Shown piece by piece: positions 1 through 41,556 of a stretch of 64,000 nucleotides of DNA. Location of the stretch: assembly GCA_037043235.1 (NCBI GenBank), contig JAWRVZ010000055.1, forward strand, positions 2,786,501-2,850,500. The letters run 5' to 3'. The first letter of the stretch is position 1; every line of letters starts with the position of its first letter. The translations under genes were made by a program, and so were the position numbers. The DNA comes from Rhodeus uyekii. Taxonomy: Eukaryota > Chordata > Actinopteri > Cypriniformes > Acheilognathidae. Under the pieces are notes generated by a model that saw nothing but the letters and a program-made list of their open reading frames with translations, had not been told where the DNA came from and searched no databases.

Positions 1-1302
1 TTAAAAGGGTTCTTACAGAGGCAAGCGGATGACTGTTAGAAGCCCTGATAGAATATGATGCTATATATTACTGGAATTGTCACAGTTTTACTGCTCAGAA
101 GTTACTCATTTCGTTTAAAACTTTTTACCGCTTGACATTTCAACATGGTCTACTGTTCTCCTGTTACTCCTTAAAAAAACACAAACAAATTAGGCAATTG
201 CTGACAAACAGTAAGAATATAGGGCTGTGAAATGAGTATGGATAGTCCAGATTTGATTTTTTGTTTGATTTGACAATGTTTCCTTCTGTACTGAAAAATA
301 TAGCTATTTATTTCTATTTATGAATTTCTTTTGTATTTGTTAGTCACACAGTAATAAAATAATCTGTGAGTTTTACATAAAAGTAAAGAATAATCTTTAA
401 AAGACATTTGCTTTGTAAATGCTTTCGTTTTGGTCTGTCTGCTACCGAGTTCTGTAACAACCCTAATGTACATAAATAACTGATAAAGTAATTTAAATGA
501 AAAAAAGAAAAGAAATCATCAAATGTGACCTGTGCCGTTTAGTATAGTAGTTTTTCAGCGTGTAAACTAAGGAAACTTGCTGTTAACCAATTAGCAGGTT
601 TTTACTGTCAGTCTTTTACCATTAAAATTAAGATAGCAGACACATACAAGGACTGAAGAAAGGCACTGTACATTTCTTTTGATTATTCAAAATGAGACAT
701 CTGAGCTCTGGACAGACAGAAAAGCCATGAGAGAGAAGGAAATTCCACAGTTATCATTTACCTCAGAGGAGGTGGAAAATGAATCGGGTCTGAAAATGAT
801 GTCATCGGAGCGTGTCTGTGTGTATTATGTTCCTGATGTGGTTCCTGTTTTAGTGGAAAAAGTACTGTGAGAAAAGGAAAGAGATGGAGAGAGTCAAAGA
901 GGGAGGGGGGGGGGGGATTAGGGGAGGGTTGTGTTTAATTTTGTTTTGTCCTGTCCACTCAAGAACCTGCCCAGTCTCCATGTGCATTGATGATGTCATG
1001 GTTTACTGATACTGAGTTACTCTACTCACATAAACAAACTGGACACACACCCAAATGTGTGATTTGGGTAGTCATTATGAAATTGTATTGTATTGTACTT
1101 GTAATGTATCTAGGATTTCATAATGCTACAATTTCAATAGTTAATATACAACCAGTGAAATATGATTCTCAGTACTATTTTCATTACCATATGATATTAA
1201 ATACTATCCTCTATTTAAAAAGATAAATATAAAAAATAATTGAGGCAATTAAATTTAATCTATTAAATAAAATTTTTTTAACATAATTTAGTTTAATTTT
1301 TT
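1..1302. other. ablim2: ablim2 intron, no recognised feature
   Basis: AT-rich sequence with a short G run near 905-916. I looked for the missing first half of LIM1 and did not find it. Confidence 0.7.
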
Positions 1303-1307
1303 CTTGT

Positions 1308-1948
1308 CGTAACGAGGTATGATATTACAGTAAGAGGGAAGCGGAAACCGGCGAACATTTACCACTAAACTTTAATTCCAGAATAAACAAACATAAAACG
1401 AAATTAAAAGTGGCAGTGCCCTCATGGATATCAAGTTCGAGGACGTGTGTGATGTGGAGACAGGACGAGGAAGCACAGGATCATCTTAAATACTCTTTAT
1501 TCAAAACAACAGAAAACCAAAAGACTGATAAACAAACCAAAAACGGCAACACCTAACAGTGCAAAACTCTGAATACTTGGAGGGACAAGGAAAAACGGAG
1601 AATGGCATCCACACACTCATAACTTCCACATAACAACGTCAACAAGAGACCAAGACATGGGGACACAGGAGGGAATAAATACACGAGGGTAAATGCAACA
1701 CACCTGACGAGACTTAGGTAAGTGATTCGATACAGACAAGAGCGTAAAGGACCTGGAAGATACATAAAAGGGACCCGGATGTGAACAACGAGACAAGACT
1801 GTGACAACGGAAGACTGCCGCACACTCATAAATAAAACACAATGTAAAATGTCCAGGCCTGGTCTTCTCTCGTTCTTCATTGTTGCCACTCCTCCTTATA
1901 CGAGTCCGGTGCGTTCTCTCACTGCTCGACCCCGCCCTGCTTGCCACA
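1308..1948 (-). mobile_element. Solo LTR, family of the 51.2 kb element, interrupted by a second LTR
   Basis: It is flanked by the 5-bp direct repeat cttgt (1303-1307 and 1949-1953). The left end, cgtaac, is a one-base variant of the tgtaac end of the 51233-52160 element. The right end (gaccccgccctgcttgccaca) matches that element's end, ccaccctgctcgccaca. The internal motifs ccggcgaacatt and gtccaggcctg are shared. The minus orientation is inferred from the related copy's primer binding site. It lies in an ablim2 intron. Confidence 0.75.
1429..1806 (-). mobile_element. Second solo LTR nested inside the first
   Basis: It interrupts the outer LTR between the ctcatgga and gaagactgcc segments that are contiguous in the copies at 51.3 and 52.0 kb. 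The flanks atgga (1424-1428) and acgga (1807-1811) look like a 5-bp target duplication with one mismatch. Its right half (ggaagatacata, gggacccggatgtgaacaa, gtgaca) matches the LTR at 6533-6832. A ctttattc motif is a poly(A) signal on the minus strand. Confidence 0.7.
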
Positions 1949-2125
1949 CTTGTTGATACTGTATATTAGATATTATAAACTTGATTCAACTAGCAAGTGG
2001 CTATCATGTTTCAGCTCCATATATCCTCACTCTTTTCAGGTTTTTCACATATTCAAACGACTTGAGTTATTATAAGGTTTAGCCCTCTGTAGCTTTAACT
2101 CTATTCTCTCTCTCTTTATCTGCAG

Positions 2126-31358
<29,233 letters not shown>

Positions 31359-34226
31359 ATCACAAATCGCTTGAAGGAAAACAAAGATAAATAGAAAACC
31401 TCTTCTCATCTGTCCTGTGTGCATGGAGGGATGAGTGTGAGAGAAATATATATATGCACCTTCATTCTGCTGCATAGCTACTGACATCCCATCTTTCACA
31501 ACGCTGTTTGCCACCTAGCTTTGTGTGCGAACGCCACACCACATGGTCCGAATGTTACTCTGATGATGGAGGGACTGGAGTCAGAACTGAACTCTTTGTT
31601 TTTCTCATTGATTGTCTTTAATCTTGCTTCATCTCAAAGCTGTCTTTGTGGTTACTGTGTTGTATTCTCTCTTTGTGGAAAAGGCAGTCAATATTGATAT
31701 AAGCCACTTTCTTTACATTTTATACCGTTGATAAACATGGCCAACCAACTCTACCTGTAAGTCTTTATGATATGTAATACTATCCATCTTCCCCTGTCCC
31801 CTTGTTTTTGACTGCAATGAATGTTGTCCAATGTCTTGTCCTTGTCTACTCGTATTCTTTGCTCAATGCCTTTCTCTTGCTCTTTTCCTGCCTGTTCCTT
31901 TTTTACCTTCTAGACGTGATACTCAGCCACTGCTTGGACTGTAATATCTATCATGTAATATCAGCTTTATATGGAAGCTCATTCATCCATGGCTTTAGCA
32001 TGACCAGGCCAAAGACTCATTCAGAGCAAGAAGTCAACAAAGCACCCGTACACGTGACCTAACCAGACGCAACGCAATAAAGTGACGAGAAAAAACCCTC
32101 CAAGTCATTTTTGTCCTATCCAGCCTTGACCGTGTCAAGCGAAGAGCAACGGGACACTTTGTCAACCACTTGATTTCAATTTATGCAGCATCAGGCTGGG
32201 TTGCCCCGCCCACTGTGATTATTGGTTCATCGGAAGAGTACATTAAACATGAAATAACTTCTCGTTGGCTGTTCAGAACTTGTAGTATTGTTCCTGGTTA
32301 GGACACAGTGTTAGTTGATAAGTTTATTCATCTTTACTGTTGGAACAATGCATAGCTTTTGTGTTATGTTATGTATCTGTTTGCTTTTTCACGTCAATGT
32401 GCAATTCATCAGATGTCATTATTATGACATCACAGTTATTCAATGAGACATTTAAACTGGACTTCACATACTCTTTCCATATATATCGTACGCAATATCA
32501 AATGCATCAGCCAAGACATCACATTGGTCTTTCTCGTTGTTTTAATCTACACAATTGAAAGTGCTCATTGCAGAGTAAACCCTTATTTTTGTATGTAGTT
32601 TTGTTCATACAGACGTTTGCAAGATACTTTATTTGCCATTTGCAAATAATTGCAACATTGACTTTAGCATGGAACCATGCTAAAGTTTACAGTTTCTGTA
32701 GCAATTAGTGAAACTAATACAACACAACACTCAATTAAAAGCATGTAGTTCAGCGGCGCTTCGTTTCATTTAAAACAAATATGAATCTGTTTTTCTTTTC
32801 TTTTTTTGATTGTTAATAAATATGTGTGCAGTATATTGATATAAATGTCCCTTACACGGATCTTGTCAACCTGTAGGAATGCACTGCATATACTGGAAGC
32901 GTCGTGTAATAGCTTCATATTCAATTGTGTAATCATGGTGTGTTGTTTGATTTGAGATCTGAAAGTTTCTGAGCGATTGATTTGTTTCTTCAGACACATT
33001 CTTAAGTTGCACAACGTTTGTTCTAGATATTTAACTTTGATGAAATTTAACTTGATTGTGATGCCATTACTCAAATTTGCTAAAAAACATGCAAGGTGTT
33101 TTGTCCTTTTAATTACTTAAATATGTCAGAAATCTGGAACTGTTAGAAACACAAGTTTTGACTAATGATAACCATATGTAACGTGCCTATATCTTGTACA
33201 ATATCAAGTCATTGGATTTTTTAAAACTGCTCAGCAGGGAAATTCAGATTGTTTTACTTTATTGTTGATTGTGAAAGTATGATGTTTCTAACCATCCATA
33301 AGTGTGTGCATATCCAAATCTCTTTGTTCAGGGTCATAAAGTAAACCTTTTCATGCAGTAAATTTTAGCCTTCGCCAGTCATGCCAAAATCTGTTGTGCT
33401 TGGGACAATACAGTAAAGCTTGTCTCAAATACATGAATGTGTTTTGTCTGAGTGCGTAGGTGGGAGCCTTCCCAGAAGAACCATGTAGAGCTGTGGAGGA
33501 CGAATGCGTTAGTCTTATTTAAACAGCTGTAGAAACAGGCACGTGTGTGGGTGTGAGTGGTGTTAGTCTCCAGTGCAGCAGTCCAATAGTTCAGGCTAGG
33601 TGAGTTCAGATCAGTGTACTTTTGATCATCTTCATTAGCATTGCTGTTAACCCTTAAAACACAACCAAATCAATACTAAACAACGAGATCATATCTACAT
33701 CTGCATTGGTTCAATTGATGTGTTTATTAAAACATTTTTTTTGGAAATCATTTTAAAATGCATTTTTCTTTGTGTGTGTGTGAAGTCTCAATGTCTGGAT
33801 GAAGGCAGATGTAGGACTGTGACTCAAGAGAACTCTGACCCAACAGTTTTGAGAGCTGCTACTACTACTTTTGCTACTATTACACGTGAAGAGAGTTTGT
33901 GCCTGCATTCACACAAATATTTCATTTTATACCTAGAACATTTGAGAGACTTTATGGAGTTGTCTTTGTGTTATGATGAGGTCACACAACATAATGGGTT
34001 TCCCATTGGTGCGCATGGTTTTGTGTTAATATGCAAACTAACTAATGCGTATAACTGTGATTGTGATGTTATTCTGACTGTGCAAAGTTTGAGAAATGTA
34101 AATGCACCCATTTTATTCACCATGTCTTTGAGTTGCTTTGCAATAAATATGGATATTCATCTCAATAAATACAGCTACTTCAACTCCAGTGTTTTTTTGT
34201 TTTGTGTAAAGAAAGTCAGTGGGTGA
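31359..34226 (+). other. ablim2: ablim2 3' UTR, with several possible poly(A) signals
   Basis: No splice-supported coding sequence follows the stop. AATAAA hexamers occur at 32076-32081, 32815-32820, 34142-34147 and again about 20 bp later, followed by GT-rich sequence, so alternative ends near 32.1, 32.8 and 34.2 kb are plausible. A 168-codon open stretch at 33720-34226 has no family resemblance and is treated as non-coding. The exact 3' end cannot be fixed from sequence alone. Confidence 0.6.
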
Positions 34227-34373
34227 ACTAGACTGATAACATATACATTTATATTTGCCAGTTTGCACTTACATTGCATTCAAGATACACATTGACACTC
34301 TAATCAGTCCTTGCTTTTCCTGGGAATGGAACCCATGACCTTGGCATCGCAAACACCACGCTCTACTGTTTGT

Positions 34374-35008
34374 AGACAGACAGACAGACAGATAATGTAT
34401 GGATGGATAGATAAACAGATAGATGGACGGATGGATAGATGGATGGACGGACAGGTGGGTGGATTGATAGAGAGACAGACAGATAGATAGATGGATGGAT
34501 GGACAAACGGACGGGTGGGTGGATGGATATACAGAGAGACAGACAGATAGATAGATAGATAGATAGATGGATGGACGGACAGACCGACAGATAGATGGAT
34601 GGATGGATGGATGAATGGATGGACGGACGGGTTGGTGGATGGATAGACAGACAGACAGACAGACAGATAGATAGACAGACGGACGGACAGGTGGGTGGAT
34701 GGATAGACAGACAGAGAGACAGACAGACAGATAGATAGACAGACAGACAGATAGATAGACGGACGGGTGGGTGGATGGATAGACAGAGAGACAGACAGAT
34801 AGATAGATAGATAAATAGATAGATAGACGGACGGGTGGGTGGATAGATAGACAGAGAGACAGACAGAAAGATAGATAGATAATGTATGGCTGGGTGGATG
34901 GATGGATGGATAGACAGATAGATGGACGGACGGATGGATAGATGGATTGACGGACGGGTGGGTGGATGGATAGACAGAGAGACAGACAGATGGATGGATG
35001 GATGGACG
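34374..35008. repeat. Degenerate GATA/GACA/GATG/GACG tetranucleotide array with longer-period order
   Basis: About 635 bp of mixed GAYA/GAYG tetranucleotides. The phrase ggtgggtgga or a one-base variant recurs near 34455, 34515, 34631, 34691, 34766, 34835 and 34957, which suggests a higher-order unit near 60 bp. gataatgtatgg occurs twice (about 34391 and 34880). Confidence 0.9.
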
Positions 35009-35220
35009 TTTTAAAATCTATTAGCTGTTTCCTATTTGTTTACATTCGGTAGCGGTAGAACAGCCGTCTTCGCACTTTACATTCACATTAATTTACAATA
35101 TATTTGCATAAAAGATTCCTAAACTGTATCAAAGTTTGAAAAACTACATAAATATATAAGCGAAACTAAAATGTCTTGCAATACTCTTCTTCCCAATGTA
35201 TTTGTGTTCCCTGTTCTGCT

Positions 35221-35265
35221 ATTGGTTGGAGATTTTTGAAGCTCGCTGCAGGATTGGCTCACGTG
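35221..35265. promoter_or_regulatory. Promoter-like cluster: two ATTGG boxes and a CACGTG E-box
   Basis: Inverted CCAAT boxes (ATTGG) lie at 35221 and 35253, 32 bp apart (about three helical turns), with the palindrome CACGTG at 35260-35265. CpG dinucleotides are locally enriched downstream (gcgtgcgcgg). This suggests a transcription start for an unassigned transcript. Inference only. Confidence 0.4.
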
Positions 35266-35289
35266 GTTGTCAATCCCGGGCTGATTTGA

Positions 35290-35431
35290 CAGCGTGCGCG
35301 GTCCCAAGAGCCAAGAAAATGAATCCGAAGAAGCTCACGCTGTCCAGAGGAACAACAGAGGTGGCCGTTATCAAGAGCACGCGGAGACAGGACAGGTCGG
35401 AAAAAGGTTATGACGGAAAATAACGGAGAAG
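35290..35431 (+). other. Possible first exon of an unassigned transcript
   Basis: Downstream of the ATTGG/E-box cluster, ATG at 35319 opens a 34-codon basic peptide (MNPKKLTLSRGTTEVAVIKS and 14 more) ending at TAA 35421. A consensus donor, gagaag then gtaaga, follows at 35432. I do not recognise the peptide. It could be a small protein, a uORF or part of a long non-coding RNA. Confidence 0.3.
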
Positions 35432-37504
35432 GTAAGATATCACTGTTAAACGTATTAGACAGTTGTCTCTATTTATACCTTGATAAAGAGCCTTTGTTAT
35501 CCATGAACTGTTTCCTAATTGGTCGATTTCAATACACCATTTAGGGTTTCATAAGAAAAAAAAAACGTAGAGAAGAATAGAGAAGAAAAAAAACTGTACA
35601 GTTATTAACATAACTAAATCTAAATTTTCCCTGACAAATGTAAATGTGATGGGCTTTCTTTTCATTGTTTATTTCTTTACAAATGCTAATAATAACATAA
35701 AACAGTTGTCATCCTGCTTTGAAATTGGTGAATGTTTGGAGCTGCCATCAACCCTTTTCTTGTTTTGGAGCTGAGGCTGAGCACAAAGAAGCACGAGGCA
35801 TCCTGATGAATGTGCGCTAGTGGGGGCCCTTGTTGAATAGAAGGAGCCTACAGGGATCATCTGGCGTCTGGAGCCCGAGTCTCTGATTATGCAAAGGGGG
35901 GAGGGTCCGAGAGAGAGGTGAAAAGCTAAATTGCGAAGAACAAATCCAATTAATTTGATATTTTGCGGGATTATGTTTTTTGTGGTTTATATGAGGATGA
36001 CACACTGTGATACCCTCTCCATGCCTTAGATTCTAGTTTTCTTTTTACCTTAGTTGACCATTTTTTTTCTACTCAGGTGTTTTGTAAGTTCAGAGGATGT
36101 TTGTTTAAATAGGCTATTTATATAAAGAATTTTGGAACCATGTGAAAGTGTTTTCCATCTCCAGTTTAGTTTTCCTCAGGGAATTACTGACAATAGAGCG
36201 GACAAGAACCATCATCCTGTGCATTGTTGGCATTAGTGACTCTGGCTCTGAGATGAGGGAAAACAGGTCAAAATGTAAAAAGTCACCAAAGTGGCCTGCT
36301 GCGTCTCATATCTCATTGTCCAGACTGTCTCAAAACAGTCAAACCAGGTAAAGAAAATAAGGAAGAATTGACTGGAACAGGTTGGGTTTGGCCAAACACA
36401 GTCCTTGGACTCCTTGTCTAGAAATACGATCATTTGGAAAAACAAAGATAAGCATGTGGACAAAGCTCAGCATCTTTGATCAATAGCCAGTGTATAGTTT
36501 AATGGGTGTGACCAAGTGCTTTGAGGGATGTTAGTCAAGGACCATCTGGTAAAATGGCCGATGGAGCCTAACTTGACCTGTTCATCTGCATTTGGCAATT
36601 TGTGTCTCACAAACAGGAACTTCAATTCCAGATGTTCTGCTTCCTAATCTGAACAGAAACAAAATATATTTTCTTTATTTAATCCCAACCTTTAAAAATA
36701 GTATTTCCTTCCATTCTTTAGTAAACACTGAATTACTGAAATTCGATCTAGCGAAGAATGAACAGCATTTTTTTTTCAGAAGTAGGTGGATTTGGATCAA
36801 CATTTAAAAAAGGCATATTGCACTCTAATTTACACTTAATTTCAAGAGTTCTGTAGCTACACAAAGTGAGGTCATCCAAGAGCTAAATGCCGGTATAGCT
36901 TAGTGTTGCATGTGCTCAGTAGGTGGGAGTTTGATAGTTTGTCTGATAGCTTGATGACTGTTCAGTACATGTGGTATCATGTCTGATTGCTAATGCAGTG
37001 ACATCATCACTAGTTCACATCTGGACCTGCATTGTTGCAGCATCTGTGTTGGGCAAAAATGGATGGCCAGTCTTGCTTAGTTTGCAAGAGAAAAAAATGT
37101 TGCACAGATATTTAGTGGATGTTCATTAACACTGCTTTGGGAAAATGTAGTGACGATGTAAAAATGTTTTTATAGTAGCTTGACCAGTTCCCGTCCAGGC
37201 TGTTTCTCCTTTCTTGTGGTTCTTGTCTAGCAGTCTTTGCCTTAGGATAGTTTTCACAGACAAACAGAGTCTCCAGTGGGTTTATATTAGTCTGCCTCAG
37301 GATGCAGTATGTTGCTGAATTCTGTGAGTGTGTGTGTGTCAAAAACAGCTGTAAACAGCTGCTGATTCTTTGTCTGACTCAATACCAAACCACTTCCTGA
37401 TCTTTGACGGTGATTCTATGGAAAGTTGTATTGGTACTGATACAATGAAATTATGCATAGACTTTGTTTAATTTTATAGACACATTAGAGAGAGATGGAA
37501 ATGT

Positions 37505-37632
37505 AACATGCGTCATTACATTTATGCATTCAGAAGACACGTTTACATAAAACAACTTTCAGTGGCAATTGCTTTATTTGGGAATCGAACCCATGAGCTT
37601 GAAGTTGCACGCACCATGCTCTACCAGGAGGT
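37505..37632 (-). repeat. tRNA-derived SINE remnant
   Basis: Read on the minus strand it has tggtagagcatggtgc, an A-box-like sequence, and gggttcgattccc, a B-box. On the plus strand it starts ttacatttatgcattcagaa, a frequent fish SINE/MITE head. A related, more decayed piece lies at about 34240-34370 (gggaatggaacccatgacct). Confidence 0.6.
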
Positions 37633-38220
37633 GGTCATATCTTTGTTTTATTGAACCTTTTTATATACTCTGTCCTGTTGTGTTTATGTGAGATAAAAGG
37701 CCCTTTGAGAGCATATAAAGACCACTCACTCTGTCTTAAAGGCCCCATGAGATCAAAATGAGTTTTGTGGCTTATAGTACATGTGTGTTTACTTTGAAGC
37801 CATCTATCCACCTTATTTTTAATGAAATAGTGGATGCAGCCTTTTTTATTTAAATGCAGAAGGCTTCTGGTCTCAGTTTCCTGCTATTTTACAGTACAGT
37901 TATTTTAGCAGTAACAGTAACAGTTATATTGCTTGATGTCACAAACTGGTATTTGTTATCACATTCTTTTAATTTATTATCGCAATCATAAACACTGGTT
38001 TGTAATGCAAATAAAATCTGAATCCAAATGTTGAAATACTTTGAGAGTCTGGTTACAAAAACAAAATTCTCACCATTAAAAGCCAAACACTTCAACGTAA
38101 CTCAAACAACAATACAGTACAGTAGACTAGTTTGAACCAGTGTAAGATTCCTTAACTTTTAAAATTAATTTTACACTCCTATGGCAAACCTTTTTTTTTA
38201 AATAAAACAAATGGAAACAC

Positions 38221-38477
38221 TTTACAATAAGGTTTAATTTCGTTAGCGTGAGTTAACATGAACCAACAATGAATGAGCGACACTTCAACAGGATCTTAGT
38301 CTTAGTTCAAATGAATCTCAACATGTGAGACTTTTTTAAGATCCAAAGTTATATCTGTTAACATTAGTTAATGCGCTGTAAACTAACATGAACACAAATA
38401 TTTTACATTAACAAAGGTTATCGCTCTCTGTTAGTTCATGTTAGCTAATGTATTAACAAATGAGACCTTATTGTAAA
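38221..38477. mobile_element. MITE-like element with 13-bp perfect inverted ends
   Basis: The ends tttacaataaggt and accttattgtaaa are exact inverted copies. The interior has recurring gttaacattagttaatg and agttcatgttagctaatg motifs, a pattern common in fish genomes. Confidence 0.65.
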
Positions 38478-39738
38478 AAATTATTAAAAAAGTGTAATGC
38501 CTGATAATTGGTTTTTTTTTTTTAAATAAAATACCTAAATGACGCAAACACGTGATTGGACTACATTACTCAGGTTACATATAAAGAAACAAAATGCATG
38601 TGCTACGCATCAATAAAATGAAATTGATGAACTTGAACTAAGTTCATCAATGTGTAACTCCTGTTGTGGATGCTCTTCCAGTTGCAACACGCTAAAACAG
38701 CAACTAAACTCAAACAATTCAAAACATTTTATTGCAATAGTGTATACAGTTATAATGATACATTACAGCCCCAATCATAATTAATAATGTTTTGCACTGC
38801 TGTTTATCGTGTGCTGAAGCTGAAGATGATCACCGGAACAATCGAACGCTGTGGGTTATTAACTCAATGAAACGCATCCTGTATGAGATGTATCTGATAT
38901 TTATACTTCAGTGATAGCAGTGCATTCATTCAGAATGGTGATTAATGACTCATTCTGTGCTACACAAAATTTTGTTCAATCAAATGCTTTCCCTGATATT
39001 GTTTGCAACCAACTAGCATGGTTCATGGTTGAGATGCTAAAGGCTTTTGGCTATTAAAAAAGACAAGCCCTTCAAAATGTCCAGCGTTTCAGAAAGAAAA
39101 TATGTCAACACAAGAAAGATAACTGTGCTTGTCTTTTTAATTTGGTCTTTAAGAAGAGTATGAAGTGTACTAACAATGATTAAAATGATATATGAATTTA
39201 TAGGTTGTATAAAAAACTATTATTTTTATTATATATAAATATGTGCACAAGTACAGAAATAACACAGCACACTAAGAGATGTGTTAATCGTCTCTCCAGA
39301 GTTATTCATATTCCCTGCGGCTCTGTAACATGACTGGACTGGAGTGGCAAATCTTTCAAGTAAAACACGAAAAAGTGGTGTTGCATGCCTTTGGCCCTTC
39401 TTTGGCTTTGGATTTGTTTTCCCATTAGGGTTTCACATTGAAACCCTAGCATTGAAACCCTAACATAGCCAGAGGGAAGATTTGAGGGAAGTTTTGGTAT
39501 TTTTTCTTTCTGTCAATCTCACAACACCCAAGTGTGTTTGTGTTCAAAAAGTAAGTGCTTATACTTCAACTTGCCCATTTGAGAATGTGTGTGTATTTGT
39601 GTGTGTGTCTGTGTCGTAAACCAAGCTGAACTTGAGACCTCTGAGTCACTGAATAGGAAAGCTGATGCCTCATGATCTTTAGAAAGAAGGTCTTTCTCTT
39701 GTTCTCGTCGTTAACTATTCTCGGAATCATTTTAAATA

Positions 39739-41554
39739 CCGTATTTTCTGCACCATAAGGTACACCCGATTGTAAGGCGCTGTCTCAATTATGGGTCTAT
39801 TTTTGTACTTAATCCATACATAGGGCGCGCCATGTCATAAGGCACATGCTAAAACATATGGTCTACAAAAAAGGTAACGGAAGCAAAACAGTGAGCTTCC
39901 TTGAGCATATTCACTTATCAATCAATATTTGTTTCCACACAGCAAACATCCAGAATGTGCAAACAATCACCCATCATGTGAAAAAATCAACAGTTTTCCT
40001 GGTGTCGTGATTAGACAGAAGTACATGGCAGTGGAAGATACATAAAGAAACATGGAAAATACATGAAGGGACCTGAATTGTATTTTCCAGGTTCCTTTAT
40101 GCATCTTCCAGGTCTTTTAAGCTCCTCTGTGTGTGTCTCTGTGTGTGTGTCTGTCTAATCTTGATTCTAAACCTCCTCAGCTGTTTGTGCTGCTTTGTCT
40201 TTGTCAGTTGTGAACGTTTCTAGGTTCGTGTTGCGTGATGAGTGTGGATGTTTCTTCTTTCCACTAAGAAGTGCCAGTTTCTGTTGTATTTCAGGTATTT
40301 TGGATTTCGTGTTTCCTTGAATAAAGCTATTGCGTTTGGAACTTATTCTCAGAGTCCTGCTTCTGCATCGTTCTCGTTGGATGACACCTTTATACATATT
40401 TCATTATTTAATTTAAGTGTACTCCACTTCTGTGCACTTTCTGGGTGTTTACGGTGTTAAAAAAATCGATTGATAAGGGAATATAATCAAGGATTAATGA
40501 ATGCACGCGACGGGAGTCAGGAATTATGTTATGAAATCAACAGTTCTGCTGGTGTCTTTATTTCTCATCCTGATGAGGAAGTTTAACTTTAAAGTTTAAA
40601 GTTAGTTTTGTTTTCGATATTTGTCACACATTCAACGATAAATGGCAATAACTCCAAAACGACTCGCACAAAAAAAATCTTAACAACTTTATTACAAAAA
40701 GGAAATATATCTTAATGTTTCACAAGCTTCCTTTTCGGGGTTTTTTGCTGGATATAACGAGCACTTAGCCGTAAAGCCCGTCCCGGCATAAGTTTCGCCA
40801 GGAAAGCTTACACAGTGGACACAGTGGACAACATTGAAATCTGTCTTTTCAAAAAGGGAATTGCATGTCCAAATTTACCTTTCTTTTACCAATAGCTTTC
40901 TCCAGATGAAAATTGCACTTTTCCCACGGCCCCTTACTCACAGCTCGGCAAAGAGCCAAGCTTTACAGGCGAAACTCACATTCAGACGGGTTTTACGCCT
41001 CCTTGCTGATTATATCGAGTGAAAATAATGAAAAAGAAGCTTGTGAAACATTAAGACATATGTATTCATAAGTATACATTGTTAAGATTTTTTTTTTGAT
41101 TGAGTCGTTTTAGAGTTATTGCCATTTTATGCTTAATGTGTAATGAATATCAAAAACAAAACTAACTTTACCCCGCTTGTGCGTTCTGGGTGTTTTCTGT
41201 GTGAAAACAATTTCGATTGATAAGGGAATATGCTCCAGGAAGCGCAGAGCGACGGGGAGTCAGATTTCAGCTCAATCTCTCAGGTTTTTCCTCTCAGCAG
41301 CACCATGGCAGAGGTAAGCATATGGTATTACGTAATGTTCTGTGAGTGGTTTATCACTGCTAGTGTGCTACTGTCCCTGTGTCAGCGTGAAATGGTCCAA
41401 CAGTCAATCAAGCTGAGCGCTTATCAAAATCACACAAAAACAATTTTATAAATTTTGGAACTCAGTCCACAGATGAGGCGCACCGGATTATAAGGCGCAC
41501 GACCGATTTTCAAAAAAAGTCATTTAGGTGCGCCTTATAGTGCTGAAAATACGG
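39739..41554. mobile_element. TA-flanked inverted-repeat element, 1.8 kb, containing other repeats
   Basis: The ends ccgtattttctgcaccataa and ttatagtgctgaaaatacgg are inverted copies, bordered by TA. Sub-terminal aaggcgc motifs recur at both ends. The interior holds a probable LTR (40003-40386), a long inverted repeat (about 40597-40735 against 41028-41168) and a direct repeat (40432-40530 against 41178-41262). Confidence 0.75.
40003..40386 (+). mobile_element. Probable solo LTR inside a DNA transposon
   Basis: It runs TGTCGTGA to GGATGACA, with a plus-strand AATAAA (ttgaataaagc) followed by a GT-rich region. The flanks cctgg and ccttt are at best a decayed duplication. It interrupts the element at 39739-41554. 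Confidence 0.5.
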
Positions 41555-41556
41555 TA

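Noticed and set aside
1..2125. Searched for the first-half LIM1 exon of ablim2
   Set aside because: No sequence encoding the expected Cys-x2-Cys ... His-x2-Cys half finger with splice sites was found, so it must be upstream of the window.
33720..34226. 168-codon open reading frame
   Set aside because: It overlaps the ablim2 3' UTR, has no domain or family resemblance, starts in a T/GT-rich tract and shows no splice or start context that sets it apart. Treated as chance.
34374..35008. Regular spacing that could suggest a CRISPR-like array
   Set aside because: It is a eukaryotic tetranucleotide array with no unique spacers; CRISPR is not expected in a vertebrate genome.
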